Source: Ambrosia x helenae (Eukaryota; Streptophyta; Magnoliopsida; Asterales; Asteraceae). Taken from it: a stretch of DNA of 64,000 nt. Under the pieces are notes generated by a model. The model was given only the letters and a program-made list of their open reading frames with translations, ran no database searches and was not told the origin of the DNA. Below, in pieces: positions 23,036 to 34,338 of the stretch. Numbering within the stretch: position 1 is the stretch's first letter; every line of letters starts with the position of its first letter. Both the position numbers and the translations under genes were made by a program. The stretch spans positions 1,900,705 through 1,964,704 of the forward strand of contig CM061230.1 in NCBI GenBank assembly GCA_030844895.1, written 5' to 3'.

Positions 23036-24780
23036 GGCTCTATCCAAAACTTTAACCAATTGACACATTTAGTCCCTCAAGTCAAATTCCAAGTTTATTA
23101 GAGTAAATGACTACTAGGTTAGTCTCGTGTATTGGGTTTTAGTCTCATTAGGATAATAAAGATTACGGGGTTACATTCCTATCAAGACAAAACCCCGTTT
23201 TATTTACTGATAGAAGATTCGCTCTTTTAGTTAATTCGTTTGTTATTCGTTAACCATGCCAAATGGCATAATTAAGCGAAACTGATCTTCGGGGTGTTAC
23301 AAGATGGCTGCAAAGATGGTGGTCGTTTTAGGTGATGGTAGTTGCACAGATAATGGTGGCCTCAGGTGTAGATGGTTGCGAAGATGGTGACAATGCTCAT
23401 GGTCGCTAGAGGTTCGGGTGGTAGTCGTCAGATGACGACAATTATTTGGTTGGTGATGGTGGCCAATGGGCAGTGGTAGAGAAAAGGCAGAGAGAGAGAA
23501 AGTTAAGGGAAGGGGGGGTAAAGAAAATAAAGTTAAGATAGAGAAATATTGCACGTTTATAAAAGGTTTTTTTTTTAAGTTAAAGGGTGTAAATGGACAA
23601 TTTTACCATTGCCTACATTGAAGATAACTGACTTTAGTAACCAAGTTTGTATTAAATGGCACAATATGTTAATGTTAGAAAAGTAGAGAATTTTGATACA
23701 AAATGAATTTTTTTTTATTAAAAGACATGTTTCATCATGAAAAAGGAAAGCATGTTACTTCAAATCATATAACCAATTATACTTTAGCTTTTTTTTTATA
23801 TCCACACTAACTTAAATAACTATTATTAGCTCTTTTATATATCCACATTAAATTATATAACAAAATCACAATCACGAGTTTTTTTAAATTTATATTTATA
23901 GTCATTTGGCCTTTTTAATGGAATTTTATTGTCCTATGAATTACCTTTTATTTTCTTTTCATGCCATCTTTTAGTTTTATATAATCGATTGAAAACTACA
24001 TATGGTGGAAACCACGACAGAGTTATTTATTAAAATGTGATAATTGCGGCAAATTACAATTGTGTCATTTGTCACTATGTGCTTTAGTGAAAATGAACAA
24101 GATAATCGATCCACCTCCAACCCTAAATCTTAGTGTTTAATAATTTTTTTTTACAAAGTAATATACTTTCACCAATAATTAAAGGGTAGATTAAATAAGG
24201 ATAACAGGTAGATGGACAACAAACTGCGCTGCCGTCCCTTTCTAAATATAAACAAAACAACTAGAAGTTTGAATCGATTTGATTTCGGATGTTTGAATTA
24301 TTGGAGATTATGATCACTTTGCTAGTCAAAGTATTATAGTCAAAGTCTTCCTTGCTTTGTGTCCCAAATGATCAATAATGTTGACCTTGACCATTGACCA
24401 ACATTATTGATCATTTACCAAGACTAGAGATTAGCCTCCTTGGATTATGCTCTAAAGTTTAGTCACTTCCTCATTTTATGTACCTCATTTATGTATTTAT
24501 ATAGGAGTTTGTTTCCTCCTTGTATTGTACCAAGTATCAATCAATCAATACCATCTTTCCTATTCTATCCCTTTACTTCTTGTACTAAAAACTACCTTGC
24601 AGTTTTGAGAGTCTCCCGCTAGAAACCTAGCGGCCTCCGGCCGCAAGGCCAAACAAATAAACTCAACCTAAACACAAAACACTTCCGCTAGAATTTTACA
24701 TGAATCGACTTTTTTGAATTCGGCCTAGCAAACTGGTTTGGTTTTGGTTATTTGAATCGATACTTTTTTTTTTCATTTAA
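23036..24780. other. Intergenic, no gene recognised
   Basis: 23281-23300 (CTTCGGGGTGTTACA) resembles a decayed gypsy LTR end. 23310-23500 is rich in GATGGTGG words. The remainder is AT-rich without coding signal. Confidence 0.5.
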
Positions 24781-24981
24781 CTTGGTTAAATAGTTATATC
24801 AAATTATTATAGGAGATTTAACTTCGCAGCTTGTTGCTCGTTTACCTATTATCCAGATGTAACTTGGTTAATAGTTGTATCAAATTATTATAGGAGATTT
24901 AACTTCGCAGCTTGTTGCTCGTTTACCTATTATCCAGATGTAACTTGGTTAATAGTTGTATCAAATTATTATAGGAGATTT
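24781..24981 (+). repeat. 81-bp tandem repeat, about 2.5 copies
   Basis: Units start CTTGGTTAA at 24781, 24863 and 24944. The first two are complete and almost identical; the third stops after GGAGATTTA. Each full unit contains CGCAGCTTGTTGCTCG. Non-coding. Confidence 0.9.
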
Positions 24982-25489
24982 AAAAATTATTAGTTTGTAT
25001 CTTAAATACGATAAAGTTGATTAAATAATATAATACACACATAATTGCATATTATAAAAAGTTAACAGTTTTGAAAGTTTTGTACTTTCGTTCCATACGA
25101 TAATCATAAGCTAGGTGTATCATGCTAATTATTGACTAAAGTTACCTTTTAACGCTGATTTCCGACGTTGATATAAGCCTAAAAAATAGCAATAGTTACA
25201 AATCTTCTATTGTTTTTTTTTTTTTTTTGGCAAGATATATTTATGATTTTAGAGTGAAAAAGGCACTCCAGGCTACTAGCCCAGTAGCCTGGTCCCGACT
25301 ACTTATTTACTGTCATATCAAATATAAGCCAAAGTAGCCTAGATTGGAATCACCAAATTATTCGGCACCCTCCAGGCTACAAAGCCTGAACAATTAAATA
25401 ATTATACCCAATAAACATAATTAAAATAAAATGCAAATACCACTAAATTTACAAAATATAAAGAAATTAAAGCAAAGCTATTTTATTCC

Positions 25490-25828
25490 TTAACATTTGC
25501 CATGCTCCAACATGTTCAAAAGTTTTGTGAGTTTCAATGCGACTTGCATCATTTCAATTGTGGTGTCTTTCTTTAGTCCTGGATCTTCATCCATGTTGTT
25601 TTTAAACATTTTCTCAGACGTTTGACATTCGCGTTTGAGGATGTTCCACTTACTCGCAAGCATAGAAGTAGTGCGATGAGGTTCACCTTGCCCGTTGCTT
25701 GCGAAACTCAGCCTCGCGTCATCTCAAAATGCATCGCTATTGTTTGGCGTGTTTGCTTCCCTAACGTTCAACCACACAACCGTCAAAGATAAAACTTCGT
25801 CATTGGTCCACTCAATCGGTGAAGACAT
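25490..25828 (-). pseudogene. Broken PIF/Harbinger SANT/Myb-like ORF
   Basis: Minus-strand frame of 113 codons from ATG 25828 to TAA 25490, interrupted by TGA at 25724-25726 (codon 35), where family members usually have FW. It has the IEWTNDEVLSL start and a later SKWNILKREC block typical of the SANT/Myb-like second protein of PIF/Harbinger transposons (often annotated GST T3-like). The copy is short and stop-bearing, so it is non-functional. No transposase frame lies nearby. Flanking inverted ends were looked for and not found with confidence. Confidence 0.7.
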
Positions 25829-26787
25829 GATTTACTTGAGAGAATTTTATAAAATTTGGAGGTAGAAGATGATAGATGTTAAAATTTTGTGAAATGGGGT
25901 GAATTATATAGAAGAAAAAAAACAATTGGTGGCCTTGGCGTTAAATTCAAACGATTTTTGGTCATTGCAAACGGTCAAATAATAAATGCAACGGGTGTCT
26001 TTAGCTCGGTTAGACATTGACGAGAAGTTAAGGTTTGGGCCGTAGCCGAGGGGGTGGCGGCGCTGTGGCAATTCGACTACGGTAACCGAACCACCCTAGC
26101 CGACGAGTGTACTGTCCTCCTTACTATATTATTTTATTATTATTATCTATGAATCTATGATGGACTAAAATGTCAAAAAACATACTTAGAGGAAGAGGAC
26201 TAAATGTGGTTAGTTGATCAACTAAATAAGAAACCTGGGTAAATTGTTGTAGGTGAAATAGTTGTACACCAAATGGAATACGTACATTAAGTTTTAAAGA
26301 AAAAATGTGTTGTCGTTTGTCATACACCACACCACACCACATTGTGGTGATTAGAGGTCGAGTACTCGCGTGCCAACGTCAAATTTAAGTCTGGTGACTT
26401 ATTATATATTATCAATTTTCCTGAATAGTGTAGTGTTGATGTGTATTCTCTTCTCATTTAGTTTTGGTAATGTATAGTTTCAAAAGCGATGTCTGGCTCA
26501 AATGGAAATGTCGTTTAAAATTCCATGAGTAGTTTGTAGGAAGAAACGTGAAATCCTTTGTTTGTAGGAAAACTTTCCAATTACAATTCATTCCATGAAC
26601 TAACCTTTTCGTTGGAATTAATTTCAACTTGGTGAAATTCTATAAGGTCTATAGGGGGTAAACCACTAAAGACTTGTGCACATGTTAAAATTTGACAATA
26701 TGGAAAGCATGAACAAGTATTTGAAATTATGGTTGTTAATTGATTTATTTAATTATATATAGTAATAGTAATGATGTGAGGGAGAAA
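25829..26787. other. Intergenic, no gene recognised
   Basis: Contains a GC-rich patch at 26030-26110 and otherwise AT-rich sequence up to the Copia insertion site. Confidence 0.5.
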
Positions 26788-26792
26788 GGATA

Positions 26793-27554
26793 TGTCAAAA
26801 ACATGATATCAGATTATGAAAACTCTTTATTAATAAACAGAAACAACTGATACAACTTAAATCTCTCTACCTCTAACTCTCTGATTCAACGAATCACAGA
26901 TTATCTACAAAAGTAAGACCTCACAAATGATTAGATCTGAACAAGACGTTCAAGATCTATGAAACCCTAGCTTTAGACAATGAGAGAAAGACTAAGAAAA
27001 TTACAGAGAGAAAAATAAAGTGACAAAAGATAACACTGTGTGACAGATGAGCGTTTATATAGCTGGACACTCTTCACGAGAGAAAACACAAAATGAACGA
27101 TCAGGATTAGTTTGTGTTTTCTCTATGAGCGCTCAGGATTAACTCTCAGGAGATAACACGGATCACTGACGTGTAAAAGGCCTTTTAATAATCAGGCTTT
27201 GAGGCTTTGAACCTTCTGGACAACCTTCTGGACTGGGCTTGTATTCTTGGGCTTGAACATATAATTGTAAAACAAAGCAGCCCAAAGTTCATTAATGTAT
27301 AATGCAGCCCATACGTACAAACTACCATTGATCATCAGGACTCCTTGAAGACTTGATCTCGAACATCATCACATCTCGAACATCATCAGCTCCTAGCATT
27401 AATTACTCAGCAACCATCAGCATTCATCTCGACCACTTTTGACCCATATCAACCACCTGTAAACTTATGCAAGATATCAAAGACTTTGTATACAAAAATA
27501 ATCCTTTTGGTTTAAATTGATAAGTATGATAAGTATTATTTCATCATTTTAACA
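26793..27554 (-). repeat. 3' LTR of the Copia element
   Basis: 762 bp, next to a pyrimidine run at 27555-27562 that is the polypurine tract on the minus strand. A TATATAAAC box is present on the minus strand near 27052-27064. Confidence 0.96.
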
Positions 27555-27567
27555 CCCCCCCCACAAT

Positions 27568-30500
27568 TTAAAACCCAAAAGGATCTTCCATTTTTAATAA
27601 CTTACACATCTCTTCATGATGACCAACTCCTAACCCTTTGGTCATAATATCAGCCACTTGTTCCTCAGATTTTATCTTAAGAGGCTGTATTAACCCCTTA
27701 GACACAAGATCCCTTAAAAAGAACAAGTCCAGTTCAAAGTGTTTGGTTTTGTCAAAAAACACCGGATTTGCTGTAATAGAAAGGGCAGCACTATTATCAC
27801 AAAACAACTGCACAGGTAACTTAACCTCAATTTGCAGTTCAGACAGCAAGTTTTTAAGCCACAAGACTTCACAAGACGTGGAACACATAGCCCTAAACTC
27901 TGCTTCAGCAGATGACCTAGAGATTGTAGACTGCTTTTTGCTTTTCCAGGAAACTAATGAACTTCCTAAGAATATGCAAAAACCAGTCACACTTTTTCTA
28001 GTAATAGTACATTTGGCCCAATCAGAATCTGAATAAGCTAAGAGATCAAAGTTTAAAGTTTTGCTAAACGAAATCCCTTTACCTGGAGCCCTTTTTAGGT
28101 ACCTTAGTAACCTAAATGCGATTTTCAAATGACCATCAGTCGGTTTATGCATAAACTGGCTTAAGTAGTGAACAGCATAGGAAATATCTGGTCTTGTATG
28201 AGCCAGATATATTAGTTTTCCTACTAACTGTTGATACCCAGTTATGTTACTTAAACCATTTGGATGATCATTACATATGTTTGTTAAAACATGATTAGGC
28301 TCCAAAGGATTACTGACAGGTTTGCACGCTGTCATGCCATACTCAGTCAGTAGGTCTAGGCAATACTTCCTTTGAGATAAGCAAAGCTTATCATTGAAAG
28401 GAACTACTTCTAGACCTAGGAAATACTTAAGTTCTCCTAAATCCTTAATTAGGAATTTCTCTTTTAGACAAGACTTAACTTTATCAATCTCACTAATACT
28501 ATTACCTGTTAACACTATATCATCAACATATACAAGTAACAAAACAGTAACAAGTTCACTTATTTTGAAAAACAAACTATAATCACACTTGCTTTGACTG
28601 AATCCAAGATTAGTCAACACACTAACAAGTTTTTCATTCCACATCCTAGGAGCTTGTTTCAGCCCATATAAAGATTTATTTAATTTACAAACTTTAGTTT
28701 CATGTTCAGAAAAGAAACCTTCAGGTAAAGACATATACACATCTTCATTAAGATCACCATATAAAAACGCATTATTAATGTCCAACTGGAATAATTTCCA
28801 GTCATTTTGCACAGCAAGAGACATTACAGTTTTAACAGTCACAAATTTGACTACAGGAGAGAAAGTTTCATCGAAATCAATTCCCTCCTTTTGGCTATAA
28901 CCTTTAGCCACAAGCCTAGCCTTAAACCTTTCTATTTCACCACTAGATTTGTATTTTATTTTGTAAATCCACTTACAACCTACAATACTTCTTCCTTTAG
29001 GAAGATCAACTAGTGTCCAAGTATTATTCCTATTTAAGGCTTCAACTTCATCATTCATAGCTCTTACCCAATTTGGGTCAAGAGCAGCCTGTTTATAACT
29101 TCTAGGCTCAACAGTTTTATTTAATACACTAGCAAAAACTCTACTTTCACAACTCAAATTAGCATAATTGACAACTCTATCCACCCCATATTTGACCTTT
29201 CCCTCTACAATAAAGTCATTCAACTTCCTAGGAAGAGAAGTTTCCCTATTCCCTCTTCTAACACTTTGTACAAGTGAGTCATTGCCCTCAGAGATAGAAG
29301 TTTCATCATCTCCAGTCATCACATGTTCAGCCCTGTCCTTCCCTCTAGTTTCATCAGGATTTGAAGAACAAGGAGTTTCTTCTTCCTGATTAGTACCTGA
29401 GGTGGACTGCTGATTTGCATGTGTCCCTGAATCACTCATACCTGAGCCCCTCCCTTCATCATTGGGCTCTTCAGAGTTTTCAGGTGTTTGTTGTTCAACA
29501 TCTACTATATCAAAAAAGTTTAATGAGTCAATATTTGAAAAATTATCTTCACTATATTTCTGAAAAACCATTTTATCTTTAAAAGGAAAGACAGTTTCAT
29601 AAAATTTTACATCTCTTGAATAAGAGATGGTTTTTGTTTCAAGACTGTAAAGTTTGTATCCTTTTTTCTCATTGGAATACCCAATAAAAACACATTTTTC
29701 AGACCTTTCACTAAGTTTATTAGACTCATTCAATATAGTAGCAAAACACAAGCACCCAAAAACTTTTAAGTGTTCTAGGAAGGGTCTAAAGCCAAACATA
29801 AGTTCATAGGGAGTCTTTCCTTCCAGGACAGAAGAGGGGGTCCTATTGATTAAGTAAGCAGCAGTCAACACACAATCAGACCAGAATCTCACAGGCAAAT
29901 TACTTTGAAACAACAAAGATCTAGTCACATTTAGCAAATGTCTATGTTTCCTTTCAGCTATACCATTTTGTTGAGGTGTGTAAGCACAAGTGGTTTGATG
30001 AAATATTCCTAATGTTTTAAACAAATTTTTTACTTGGCTGTTAACAAATTCTGTGCCATTGTCACTTCTAAAACATTTAATGTTTTTCTCAAACTGTGTT
30101 TTAACTATGTTAATAAATTCCTTTAAACATTCAAACACCTCACTTTTTTGCTTCATTAACCACACCCAAACTGTTCTGGAATAGTCATCTACCACAGTAA
30201 GGAAGTATTTAAAACCTTCCTTACTTGGTACCCTATAAGGACCCCAAACATCTAAATGGACTAAGTCTCCAACAGCTAGAGACTTATGATCACTTAATGG
30301 GAATGGTTCTCTATGCTGTTTTGCCTTGTGACACACATCACATGGCAATTCAGAATTTTTAGGACCAATTTCCCCAATTATGGACTCTAACTTCTGAATG
30401 ACAATATCAGAAGGATGTCCAAATCTAGCATGCCACAAATCAAATTGTTTATTAACAAGACCAACCTTATTACTAACATATGATCCACCACAGAAATATA

Positions 30501-31989
30501 AGCCCTCAAGTTGACTACCAGTCACCAGGACTTTCTTTGTGGATAAATCCTGAATATAACAACTATGTTCATCAAAACCAACAAATAGATGGTTGTCTTT
30601 CACAAGTTTATGAACAGAAATGAGGTTAACACAATATTCAGGAACAACAAATACATCATGTAACACAACATTGTTACTTAGTTTTAAGGTTCCTATCTTG
30701 GTGACCAAAGCATTTGTACCATTGGGATGTTTTACTTGAATGTTCAAGTCAGAAACATCAACATAATCAGTAAGATCATGTTCACTGGTAACCATATGCT
30801 GATTAGCACCAGAGTCAATTATCCAACCCATCCTAATTCTTTTACTACTAGTATTAAAACAGAAAACAGGTTTTACACTTACATTACCACAAAAATGAGA
30901 AAACATGTTACCTGACACATTATGACTTTGAGGAGGATCACAACTCTTGTCAGATATCAGACTTAAGAGTTTAGAAACTTGCTCACTAGTCAAAGAGGAA
31001 AGGTGAACATCAGGTTTGTCATTACTAGTATTATTCACAACAACTTTCCTATTATGCATCCCTTTGGCCTTAGCCCATGCAGGATATCCAATTAACTCAA
31101 AACATTTGTCAATTGAATGTCCTGTTTTATCACAGTGTGTACACTTCAGACCCTGACCAACCCCTTTATTAGATTTTTTACTAAAATCAGAAGTTTGATT
31201 AGTTTTAGCAAAGAAGCCAACAGTGGTATGTCCCTTTTTGGAAGACTCTGCTGAGTTTCTATGGGATTCCTCCCTAGAAACAATAGCAAAGGCTTCTTTA
31301 ACTGTTGGCAAGGTTTCTTTAATTAGTAAACTAGTTCTAACAGGTTGGTACACACTGTCAAGACCCATGAGAAACTGCATAAGTTTTATCATGCTACTAA
31401 AGTTGTTAAACTCTCTAGCAGCATTACAGGTACAAGCAGGTAATTGTAGAATCTGATCTAACTGTTTCCACATTATGTTTAATTTGTGATAATATTCAGA
31501 AACTGACATTCCATTTTGATTAAAAGAATTTATTTTCTGGTATAGGTCAAATACAACAGAACCATCCACTTTGTCATATGTTTCTCTAAGTTCAGCCCAA
31601 ACATCACTTGCTGACTTAGAAAACACATGACCCAAATAAAGATCCTCACTAACAGAGTTGAGGATCCAAGTCAATACTATAGAGTTGCATCTATCCCACT
31701 GTCTAGCAAGTATATCATTGTTTTCAGATTTGACACAGCTTTTATCAATGAAACCCCATTTGTTTTTAACTTGTAAAGCTAATGTTAAAGCATTTGCCCA
31801 GACCGAGTAATTTTCTGACCCTTTCAATTTAATTGTTACAATAGTTAAATTGCTAGAGTCGGATGGATGCAAGTACAAAGGATTACTAGCATCAAGTTTA
31901 CTAATAAGTGTTTCATTATTAGTATTAATCACAGCATCACTAATCCCTTCAGTAGTGGTACCATTACCACCAGGATTAGTATCACCCAT
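27568..31989 (-). CDS. Gag-Pol polyprotein, Ty1/copia
   Basis: Uninterrupted 1473-residue frame from ATG 31989 (a TTG-initiated extension to 32010 is possible but unneeded). Order: Copia-type Gag; CCHC knuckle (C-x2-C-x4-H-x4-C) near residue 285; aspartic protease with D392-S-G-A; GAG-pre-integrase with HARFGHP; integrase with D580, D643 and E679 (DD35E); reverse transcriptase with YVDD at 1154-1157; RNase H ending in the SRSSAEAE and NPVFFDKTKH motifs. Integrase before reverse transcriptase places it in Ty1/copia. It copies and integrates the element. No stops or frameshifts. Lineage within Copia is not assigned. Confidence 0.97.
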   Translation of the reverse strand: MGDTNPGGNGTTTEGISDAVINTNNETLISKLDASNPLYLHPSDSSNLTIVTIKLKGSENYSVWANALTLALQVKNKWGFIDKSCVKSENNDILARQWDRCNSIVLTWILNSVSEDLYLGHVFSKSASDVWAELRETYDKVDGSVVFDLYQKINSFNQNGMSVSEYYHKLNIMWKQLDQILQLPACTCNAAREFNNFSSMIKLMQFLMGLDSVYQPVRTSLLIKETLPTVKEAFAIVSREESHRNSAESSKKGHTTVGFFAKTNQTSDFSKKSNKGVGQGLKCTHCDKTGHSIDKCFELIGYPAWAKAKGMHNRKVVVNNTSNDKPDVHLSSLTSEQVSKLLSLISDKSCDPPQSHNVSGNMFSHFCGNVSVKPVFCFNTSSKRIRMGWIIDSGANQHMVTSEHDLTDYVDVSDLNIQVKHPNGTNALVTKIGTLKLSNNVVLHDVFVVPEYCVNLISVHKLVKDNHLFVGFDEHSCYIQDLSTKKVLVTGSQLEGLYFCGGSYVSNKVGLVNKQFDLWHARFGHPSDIVIQKLESIIGEIGPKNSELPCDVCHKAKQHREPFPLSDHKSLAVGDLVHLDVWGPYRVPSKEGFKYFLTVVDDYSRTVWVWLMKQKSEVFECLKEFINIVKTQFEKNIKCFRSDNGTEFVNSQVKNLFKTLGIFHQTTCAYTPQQNGIAERKHRHLLNVTRSLLFQSNLPVRFWSDCVLTAAYLINRTPSSVLEGKTPYELMFGFRPFLEHLKVFGCLCFATILNESNKLSERSEKCVFIGYSNEKKGYKLYSLETKTISYSRDVKFYETVFPFKDKMVFQKYSEDNFSNIDSLNFFDIVDVEQQTPENSEEPNDEGRGSGMSDSGTHANQQSTSGTNQEEETPCSSNPDETRGKDRAEHVMTGDDETSISEGNDSLVQSVRRGNRETSLPRKLNDFIVEGKVKYGVDRVVNYANLSCESRVFASVLNKTVEPRSYKQAALDPNWVRAMNDEVEALNRNNTWTLVDLPKGRSIVGCKWIYKIKYKSSGEIERFKARLVAKGYSQKEGIDFDETFSPVVKFVTVKTVMSLAVQNDWKLFQLDINNAFLYGDLNEDVYMSLPEGFFSEHETKVCKLNKSLYGLKQAPRMWNEKLVSVLTNLGFSQSKCDYSLFFKISELVTVLLLVYVDDIVLTGNSISEIDKVKSCLKEKFLIKDLGELKYFLGLEVVPFNDKLCLSQRKYCLDLLTEYGMTACKPVSNPLEPNHVLTNICNDHPNGLSNITGYQQLVGKLIYLAHTRPDISYAVHYLSQFMHKPTDGHLKIAFRLLRYLKRAPGKGISFSKTLNFDLLAYSDSDWAKCTITRKSVTGFCIFLGSSLVSWKSKKQSTISRSSAEAEFRAMCSTSCEVLWLKNLLSELQIEVKLPVQLFCDNSAALSITANPVFFDKTKHFELDLFFLRDLVSKGLIQPLKIKSEEQVADIMTKGLGVGHHEEMCKLLKMEDPFGF

Positions 31990-32535
31990 GAAATCAGTAA
32001 CAACACTCAACTAGACTAGGCACACAATAACACAAACAAAATAAGAGCACACACAAGAAAACAATCAAATCAAAAAAACACAAACACAGGCGAAGCCGAG
32101 TCAGTGATCCAGATCAGTGGATCCTCAAGGGTTCCACCGCAGGTCTTAACACGGGAGCCTCTAGACCTAAAACACAACTCACACCAAATACTTGAGCCAA
32201 CTCCGGTCCACCTAACCCGGACAGTGCTCCTAGACACAACAAAAAATGAAAGAACTAAACTAAAGCAAGGGAATGGAACGATCTCACCAAGAACAAACCC
32301 AAGTTAGGGTTTCTCCTAAAACTCGTAACGATTAACCTTCACTTAGGGTTAATCGTCAGAGAGCAATAATAAGATCCAAAGCTATTCCAGCTCCAGTCAG
32401 ATCACCAGATCTTCACCAAGATATATCAGAAATCCTTGTTTCAAGAGTATCAGCGGAAGAGATACCCAAGATCTACAACTTAGATCCAGAAATCTTTATC
32501 AAGAAGAATATCAGAACCCCAACTCAAGACCTATG

Positions 32536-32547
32536 GCTCTGATACCA
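32536..32547 (-). other. Primer-binding site, initiator tRNA-Met type
   Basis: On the minus strand this reads TGGTATCAGAGC immediately after the 5' LTR, the standard complement of plant initiator tRNA-Met. The untranslated leader 31990-32535 follows. Confidence 0.92.
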
Positions 32548-33310
32548 TGTCAAAAACATGATATCAGATTATGAAAACTCTTTATTAATAAACAGAAACA
32601 ACTGATACAACTTAAATCTCTCTACCTCTAACTCTCTGATTCAACGAATCACAGATTATCTACAAAAGTAAGACCTCACAAATGATTAGATCTGAACAAG
32701 ACGTTCAAGATCTATGAAACCCTAGCTTTAGACAATGAGAGAAAGACTAAGAAAATTACAGAGAGAAAAATAAAGTGACAAAAGATAACACTGTGTGACA
32801 GATGAGCGTTTATATAGCTGGACACTCTTCACGAGAGAAAACACAAAATGAACGATCAGGATTAGTTTGTGTTTTCTCTATGAGCGCTCAGGATTAACTC
32901 TCAGGAGATAACACGGATCACTGACGTGTAAAAGGCCTTTTAATAATCAGGCTTTGAGGCTTTGAACCTTCTGGACAACCTTCTGGACTGGGCTTGTATT
33001 CTTGGGCTTGAACATATAATTGTAAAACAAAGCAGCCCAAAGTTCATTAATGTATAATGCAGCCCATACGTACAAACTACCATTGATCATCAGGACTCCT
33101 TGAAGACTTGATCTCGAACATCATCACATCTCGAACATCATCAGCTCCTAGCATTAATCTACTCAGCAACCATCAGCATTCATCTCGACCACTTTTGACC
33201 CATATCAACCACCTGTAAACTTATGCAAGATATCAAAGACTTTGTATACAAAAATAATCCTTTTGGTTTAAATTGATAAGTATGATAAGTATTATTTCAT
33301 CATTTTAACA
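32548..33310 (-). repeat. 5' LTR of the Copia element
   Basis: 763 bp, with a minus-strand TATATAAAC box near 32807-32819 that should drive the genomic transcript leftwards. Confidence 0.96.
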
Positions 33311-33428
33311 GGATAAAGTAAAAAGAGTGGGGGATGCATTATATACTAATGATGCTGCTGTCATATCATATGATATGGAGGTGATACAACATTATGAATA
33401 AACGTGTAATAACCTATAATAATAATAA

Positions 33429-33750
33429 GGGAAAATGACCAATATAGCCCGTTGACCGGGCATTTTGCACAAATAGCCCCCTCCACCGTCTTTGGAGAGA
33501 CGGGACACGGCTCCCAACCCGCCTGAACCGTCTCCCGAGAGGCTTCCCATTTCAGCCAACAGAGGACCGCCACGTGGCGTCTCTGATCCCGAGATGTACC
33601 GTCTCTCTCCAGACGGGTCAGAACCCTCTCCCAGACGGTTCACGTCTATCAATGCCGGCTGACACTTCGGGTCAACCGTCTCAAAAAGACGGGTCACCTT
33701 TCCCAAGACGGCTGACCTTTCGGTTCAACCGTCTCTCAAGACGGTACACA
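33429..33750. repeat. Left terminal inverted repeat
   Basis: Built from related sub-blocks such as GACGGTTCACGTCTATCAA, GGGTCAACCGTCTC and GACGGGTCACCTTTCCCA. Block order differs from the right TIR, so internal reshuffling or gene conversion has occurred. Confidence 0.8.
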
Positions 33751-33806
33751 TTTACCGACGCGGTGGTTCCCGATGAGCGGCGACGCTTCGGTTGTCCGGC
33801 TCAGCC

Positions 33807-33815
33807 CTATAAATA
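33807..33815 (+). promoter_or_regulatory. TATA box facing inwards from the left TIR
   Basis: CTATAAATA about 200 bp before the SANT-like ORF. The leader after it holds tandem ACCGTCCAAC/ACCGTCCAAACC repeats (33898-34005). Confidence 0.55.
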
Positions 33816-34011
33816 CCCGTCTCCCGTCCATTTCCCGTCATCCAACCCCGTCTGAACACAATCCACCACCGTACAACTCCGTCCAAACACCATCTACTAC
33901 CCGACGACCACCGTCCAACACCGTCCAACACCGTCCAACACCGTCCAAACCACCGTCCAACACCGTCCAAACCACCGTCCAAACCACCGTCCAAACCACC
34001 ATCCAACACCA

Positions 34012-34338
34012 ATGGCACCCCAAAGATGGACGGAAGAACAAGAGATTGCGTTGATTGCGGCATGGCTGCATGTTGAAGAGAGTACACACCTCAACAACAA
34101 ATGGTTCCGGATCCTGAATGAATACAACCGGCTCGTTGGGGGCTCACAACGTACCACCGAGTCGCTTAGCCGCAAGTTGAATGATTTGACGACAAAGTGT
34201 CAAATATTCAACGGCCACCACAACCGGACCCTTTACGACGTACCCGCAAACTTTCCTGAAGACGTGGCCATTAGACACAGTCTAAGGCAGTATAAAAACA
34301 GGGTAAAGAGTTTAAACATGTGTCCGTGTGGCAAATGA
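34012..34338 (+). CDS. SANT/Myb-like DNA-binding domain protein of the TIR element
   Basis: 108 residues from the first ATG after the TATA box and ACCGTCC-repeat leader. Residues 5-75 have the aromatic and leucine spacing of the Myb/SANT-like domain found in the accessory protein of plant PIF/Harbinger transposons (RWTEEQEIALIAAW, then RTTESLSRKLNDL, then CQIFNGHHN). In that family the accessory protein helps bring transposase to the DNA ends. The C-terminus stops soon after a KNRVKSLNMCPCG stretch, shorter than usual, so it may be truncated. No partner transposase is present. Whether it is expressed cannot be told. Confidence 0.6.
   Translation: MAPQRWTEEQEIALIAAWLHVEESTHLNNKWFRILNEYNRLVGGSQRTTESLSRKLNDLTTKCQIFNGHHNRTLYDVPANFPEDVAIRHSLRQYKNRVKSLNMCPCGK

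Larger units (their letters stand above)
26793..33310 (-). mobile_element. Intact Ty1/copia LTR retrotransposon
   Basis: LTRs at 26793-27554 (762 bp) and 32548-33310 (763 bp) begin TGTCAAAAAC and end TTTTAACA. The only difference I find is one extra C in the right copy (AATTACTC against AATCTACTC). Target duplication GGATA is at 26788-26792 and 33311-33315. The element reads on the minus strand: 5' LTR at 32548-33310, primer site, leader, gag-pol, polypurine tract, 3' LTR. With an open frame and almost identical LTRs it is a recent and possibly competent copy. Confidence 0.97.

Noticed and set aside
23297..23554. 85-codon minus-strand frame rich in His, Thr and Pro
   Set aside because: Produced by GATGGTGG-type simple sequence; no start context or homology pattern.
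24781..24981. CRISPR-like direct repeats
   Set aside because: The repeats are a simple 81-bp tandem array with no variable spacers, in a plant nuclear genome.
33574..34175. Several overlapping frames on both strands around the ACCGTCC repeats
   Set aside because: They translate the tandem repeat (GLDGGLDG, PSNTVQ) and TIR; artefacts of repeat periodicity.
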